Below, one piece after another: positions 59,895 to 64,000 of a stretch of DNA of 64,000 bases. This DNA is from an uncultured bacterium (lineage in GTDB: Bacteria; Acidobacteriota; Aminicenantia; Aminicenantales; Saccharicenantaceae), in contig CALEUG010000011.1 of assembly GCA_937920515.1 (NCBI GenBank), positions 47,114 through 111,113 on the forward strand. Reading direction: 5' to 3'. The notes under the pieces were generated by a model. It did not search any database. It saw nothing but the letters and a program-made list of their open reading frames with translations, and had not been told where the DNA came from. The translations under genes and the position numbers were made by a program. Each line of letters opens with the position of its first letter. The stretch's first letter is position 1.

Positions 59895-61481
59895 ATGGCA
59901 CGGCAAAGAAGGCGAGATACAAACAAGAATAATCCTGCACTAAATAACGGCGCCACTCTCGGCTTTGAAAAGAAGATGTGGGAGGCGGCAGACGCCCTCC
60001 GGGGCGCGATGGATGCCGCCGAATACAAACACGTTGTCCTTGGCCTGATCTTCCTCAAATATATCTCGGATTCATTTGAAGAGCTTCATGCCCGGCTCGA
60101 GGCCAAACGCTCTCAGGGCGCCGACCCCGAAGATCCCGATGAATACCGCGCTCTTAACGTTTTCTGGGTTCCTCCTGAAGCTCGCTGGTCCCGGCTTAAA
60201 GATAACGCTGTCCAGCCGATAATTGGCCAGCTTGTCGACGAAGCCATGGACGCGGTCGAAAGGGACAATCCATCCCTTAAAGGAGTTCTCCCGAAGGATT
60301 ACGCCCGCCCCGCGCTCGATAAGCAGCGGCTCGGCCAGCTTATAAACCTCATCAGCAACATTGGTCTTGGTGATGAAGAAAGTCGCTCTAAGGATATTCT
60401 TGGCCGCGTGTACGAATACTTCCTATCCCGGTTCGCCAGCGCTGAGGGCAAAAAGGGAGGAGAGTTTTACACGCCGCGATGCATCGTCCGCCTCCTGGTT
60501 GAAATGATCCAGCCATTCAGGGGCCGTGTTTATGACCCCTGTTGCGGTTCATCAGGAATGTTCGTTCAATCTGAGGAGTTCATCCGGGCCCACGGCGGAC
60601 GCCTCAGGGATATTGCCATCTATGGCCAGGAATCAAATTACACAACCTGGCGCCTGGCAAAGATGAACCTGGCTATCCGGGGAATCGAAGGCCAGATAGC
60701 CCATGGCGATAGCTTCCACAACGACCGCTTTCCTGACCTGAAGGCCGATTATATCCTGGCCAATCCACCTTTTAACGTCAGCGACTGGCGGGGCGAGCTC
60801 CTGAGAGAGGATAAGCGCTGGAAATACGGTGTTCCGCCCGTGGGTAACGCTAACTTTGCCTGGGTTCAGCACATCATTTACCATCTTGCGCCAACCGGTC
60901 TCGCCGGTTTTGTCCTGGCCAACGGCTCAATGTCTTCCAACCAATCCGGCGAAGGCGAAATCAGGAAAAACATCATCGAAGCCGACCTGGTTGACTGCAT
61001 GGTTGCCCTTCCCGGGCAACTGTTTTATTCCACCCAGATTCCCGCCTGCCTCTGGTTTCTCGCCCGGGACAAAAAAAATGGCCGCTTCAGAGACCGCAGG
61101 GGCCAGGTCCTGTTCATTGATGCCCGAAAAATGGGCCGTATGGTGGACAGAACGCATCGTGAATTGACTGAGGATGACATCGCAAAGGTTGCCGGCACTT
61201 ACCATGCATGGCGAGGAGATAAGGGGGCCGACAAAAAATACGAGGACATTCCCGGCTTTTGTAAATCCGCCACGCTCGAAGAAATCCGAAAGCATGGCTA
61301 TGTGCTTACCCCCGGTCGTTATGTTGGCGCTGAAAAAAAGGAAGACGACGGCGAGCCATTCGCCGAAAAGATGCAGCGGCTGGTGGCTCAGCTGCGTGAG
61401 CAGCAAGCCGAGGCCGCTAAGCTGGATGCGGCTATCGCCGCTAACCTCAAAAACCTCGGCTTTCCCCTGGGAGGCGATTGA
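59895..61481 (+). CDS. hsdM: Type I restriction-modification DNA methyltransferase subunit
   Basis: A 528-residue N6-adenine methyltransferase subunit. The helical N-domain ([37 protein letters not shown]) is typical of HsdM. The SAM motif is [11 protein letters not shown] near residue 215 and the catalytic motif IV is NPPF ([10 protein letters not shown]) near 292. The C-terminal helix ([25 protein letters not shown]) contacts HsdS. It should methylate the site chosen by HsdS and protect host DNA. The gene has its own promoter. Codon use looks less GC-rich than in the neighbouring chromosome, which fits transfer. Confidence 0.96.
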   Translation: MARQRRRDTNKNNPALNNGATLGFEKKMWEAADALRGAMDAAEYKHVVLGLIFLKYISDSFEELHARLEAKRSQGADPEDPDEYRALNVFWVPPEARWSRLKDNAVQPIIGQLVDEAMDAVERDNPSLKGVLPKDYARPALDKQRLGQLINLISNIGLGDEESRSKDILGRVYEYFLSRFASAEGKKGGEFYTPRCIVRLLVEMIQPFRGRVYDPCCGSSGMFVQSEEFIRAHGGRLRDIAIYGQESNYTTWRLAKMNLAIRGIEGQIAHGDSFHNDRFPDLKADYILANPPFNVSDWRGELLREDKRWKYGVPPVGNANFAWVQHIIYHLAPTGLAGFVLANGSMSSNQSGEGEIRKNIIEADLVDCMVALPGQLFYSTQIPACLWFLARDKKNGRFRDRRGQVLFIDARKMGRMVDRTHRELTEDDIAKVAGTYHAWRGDKGADKKYEDIPGFCKSATLEEIRKHGYVLTPGRYVGAEKKEDDGEPFAEKMQRLVAQLREQQAEAAKLDAAIAANLKNLGFPLGGD

Positions 61482-61504
61482 TATGAGGTTGGAAAAAACA
61501 CCTT

Positions 61505-61559
61505 GCTTATTAAAGAAATCTGCCTTATCCTTTAATAATGGAGGCGCTTATTAAAGGAT
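61505..61559 (+). promoter_or_regulatory. Inverted and direct repeats between hsdM and fic
   Basis: ATCCTTTAATAA (61527-61538) is perfectly inverted as TTATTAAAGGAT (61548-61559) around nine bases. GCTTATTAAAG also occurs at 61505-61515 and 61546-61556. Three copies of one half-site in 55 bases suggest an operator, perhaps for the winged-helix end of the Fic protein. Confidence 0.6.
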
Positions 61560-61580
61560 GATTAATTAAGGGGAACTTAG

Positions 61581-62744
61581 TTGAGGAGAGGAATTACCGG
61601 GCGCTATGAAGTGACGCTTGTGGGGGGTGAACAGGTCCGCGCCTTCATTCCCGACCCCCTGCCGCCAAAGCCACCGCTCGAACTGTCCAATTCTCGTCAA
61701 CGGCGGCTCGAAAGAGCAACGCTGGCCCTGGGCAGGCTTGACAGCATAACGCTTCTCCTTCCCGACCCGGACCTTTTTCTTTATTCCTATGTCCGCAGGG
61801 AAGCCGTTCTTTCCTCGCAGATCGAGGGAACGCAGTCTTCTCTTGCCGACCTGATGCTATTCGAACTGGAAGAAGCCCCGGGCGTCCCGTTAGATGATGT
61901 CCTCGAGGTCTCAAACTATGTGGCTGCCCTTGATCACGGGGTGGCGCGGCTGGGTGAAGGCTTTCCCCTTTCCAACCGGCTTGTCAGGGAAATGCATGCT
62001 AAGCTTCTTTCAAGCGGCAGAGGCAGTGAAAGGTCTCCGGGTGAATTCCGTCGCTCTCAAAACTGGATCGGAGGCGCGAGGCCGGGAACGGCCCATTTCG
62101 TGCCGCCACCACCCGCTTTCGTCGGAGACTGCATGGCCCAACTGGAGCGTTTCATCCACGATGAGCACACGCCCTATCCGACGCTCGTCAAAGCCGCGCT
62201 GGCGCACGTTCAGTTCGAGACGATCCATCCTTTCCTCGACGGCAACGGCCGCATCGGCCGCCTGTTGATAGCGCTCCTTCTTCATCACGGCGGCGTTCTC
62301 ACGCGGCCGCTTCTTTATTTAAGTCTTTATTTCAAGAAGAACCGCGATGAATACTACCGGCTGCTGGACCTGGTACGTTCTGAAGGAGATTGGGAAGCCT
62401 GGCTCGATTTCTTTCTGGAGGGGGTTGAGCAGACGGCTGACGGCGCCGTGAACACGGCCCGGCTGCTCGTGACTCTATTCAAGGAAGACGAGGAGCGAAT
62501 AAGAGGCCTCGGACGGGCAGCGATGACAGCGGCGGTCGTATTCGGCGCTTTCCGTAGCCGGCCCCTCCTGACAATCAATGAGGTGTGCAAGCGCACCGGT
62601 GCTACTTTCCCGTCGGCATCGAAGGCTATAGACAATCTAATTAAACTCGGTATTGTCCGCGAGATCACCGGACGGCAGAGAAACAGGGTTTTCTCGTATG
62701 ATAGATACCTGACGATTCTGAGCGAAGGCACGGAGCAGTTGTGA
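61581..62744 (+). CDS. Fic family protein (AMPylase-type) with winged helix
   Basis: A 387-residue Fic enzyme that transfers AMP or another nucleotide to target proteins. The active-site motif HPFLDGNGRIGRL begins at H216 and is complete. The inhibitory helix S78-x3-E82-G (SSQIEGTQSS) is N-terminal, so activity is self-restrained. The C-terminal TINEVCKRTGATFPSASKAIDNLIKLGIVREITG is a winged helix, as in Fic proteins that bind DNA. The start is TTG after AAGGGG; no ATG precedes the conserved region. It sits inside the type I restriction operon, between hsdM and hsdS, an arrangement seen in other defence loci. Confidence 0.93.
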   Translation: MRRGITGRYEVTLVGGEQVRAFIPDPLPPKPPLELSNSRQRRLERATLALGRLDSITLLLPDPDLFLYSYVRREAVLSSQIEGTQSSLADLMLFELEEAPGVPLDDVLEVSNYVAALDHGVARLGEGFPLSNRLVREMHAKLLSSGRGSERSPGEFRRSQNWIGGARPGTAHFVPPPPAFVGDCMAQLERFIHDEHTPYPTLVKAALAHVQFETIHPFLDGNGRIGRLLIALLLHHGGVLTRPLLYLSLYFKKNRDEYYRLLDLVRSEGDWEAWLDFFLEGVEQTADGAVNTARLLVTLFKEDEERIRGLGRAAMTAAVVFGAFRSRPLLTINEVCKRTGATFPSASKAIDNLIKLGIVREITGRQRNRVFSYDRYLTILSEGTEQL

Positions 62745-63115
62745 AGAGGATGATATTAAGTTCTTTGGATTTTGCGGCTCGTCGCCTTAGCCTTTTATTC
62801 TCTTCTTGCCGTGTCTGGCCCGACGGAACGGTCATTGAAACAAAACAGCAAATAGCCAGAATCGGCAGCGTTATTATCAAAGTGTTTTCGAGAGAGCACG
62901 CACCGCCACATTTTCATGTCACACACTCTGGCAAAGAGGCAACATACAAGATTGAGAATTGCGAAAGAATAGAAGGTAGCCTGGGCAGTGACAAAGACAA
63001 AATAGTTAAATACTGGTTTGACGGTGATGGCAAGTCCATCCTGATTGACGCATGGAATCGAACGCGGCCGGGCGATTGTTCAGTCGGAAAATATGGAGAA
63101 GACGCAAATGTTTGA
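62741..63115 (+). CDS. DUF4160 family protein
   Basis: A 124-residue protein whose core VIIKVFSREHAPPHFHVTHSGKEATYKIENCERIEGSL matches DUF4160 (REHxPPHFHV). The family is often part of small two-gene modules resembling toxin-antitoxin loci, but its activity is unknown. GTG at 62741 overlaps the Fic stop (GTGA); an ATG three codons later is an alternative. The first ~45 residues are longer than usual for the family. It lies between fic and hsdS, so is probably co-transcribed with the restriction genes. Confidence 0.75.
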   Translation: MKRMILSSLDFAARRLSLLFSSCRVWPDGTVIETKQQIARIGSVIIKVFSREHAPPHFHVTHSGKEATYKIENCERIEGSLGSDKDKIVKYWFDGDGKSILIDAWNRTRPGDCSVGKYGEDANV

Positions 63116-63153
63116 TATAGCGGCGATTGCCGCTAACATAAAGGAGCTCGATT

Positions 63154-63951
<798 letters not shown>

Positions 63952-64000
63952 ATCGAATGGGGTGATGTACCTCACTGTAAAATCGACCCGGAGGAGAAGC

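Overview
The window is bacterial chromosomal DNA of moderately high GC, with closely packed operons on both strands. No rRNA, tRNA, CRISPR array, prophage or insertion sequence was seen. The gene mix resembles Acidobacteriota-type genomes and best fits a lineage like Candidatus Aminicenantes. The pointers are a VWFA-related protein of the acidobacterial family, a secreted S9 and an M1 peptidase, an OPT oligopeptide transporter, a type IV pilus/type II secretion operon whose secretin carries a cohesin domain, and NADH-linked iron-sulphur enzymes. That taxonomic call is an inference from family content only.

Layout. Bases 1-4953 hold the end of a glutamate-fermentation (methylaspartate) operon: methylaspartate ammonia-lyase, AtuA/DUF1446, DUF4387, a P-loop protein and a class I fumarase that may act as mesaconase. 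Bases 4954-7349 are a decaying region: a frameshifted, deleted AMP-binding enzyme lies between two diverged copies of a ~150-base sequence. Bases 7350-17532 carry single genes (VWFA protein, radical SAM protein, S9 peptidase, MoaD-like protein, LEA-like lipoprotein) and a DUF1538-DUF1538-PII operon. Bases 17549-25055 (minus strand) form a seven-gene pilus/secretion operon, pilC-B-M-N-O-P and secretin. Bases 25478-33061 hold an XRE regulator with a decayed ImmA-type domain behind a strong promoter with an operator-like repeat, an ARPP-1 protein, and a PDZ histidine kinase with its sigma-54 response regulator. Bases 33084-38404 (minus) hold an M1 peptidase, SpeD, an Lrp-type regulator and a URO-D family protein.

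Bases 38628-43649 form a compact operon of three flavin/Fe-S subunits like those of bifurcating hydrogenases (HydC, HydB and a HoxU-like chain), followed by a glutamate-synthase FMN-domain protein and a clean terminator. It looks like a flavin-based multi-subunit glutamate-synthase-type oxidoreductase, noteworthy beside a glutamate-fermentation operon. Bases 44021-55677 are largely housekeeping: M50 protease, trpS, scpA-scpB, ispH-rpsA-HU-HIT-PpiD, OPT transporter and an M29-like aminopeptidase.

Bases 56217-58260 hold the most novel-looking unit. Two small secreted peptides have four cysteines at exactly the same positions (C34, C41, C62, C69; CX6C-X20-CX6C). They are followed by a secreted beta-propeller and a membrane-anchored thioredoxin-fold protein with a CHVC site. 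Bases 58501-64000 look like a defence island: a protein with a HEPN-like C-terminal R-x4-H motif, then type I restriction hsdM, a Fic enzyme, DUF4160 and hsdS. The hsdS frame is interrupted by an in-frame TAG 49 bases before the window ends.
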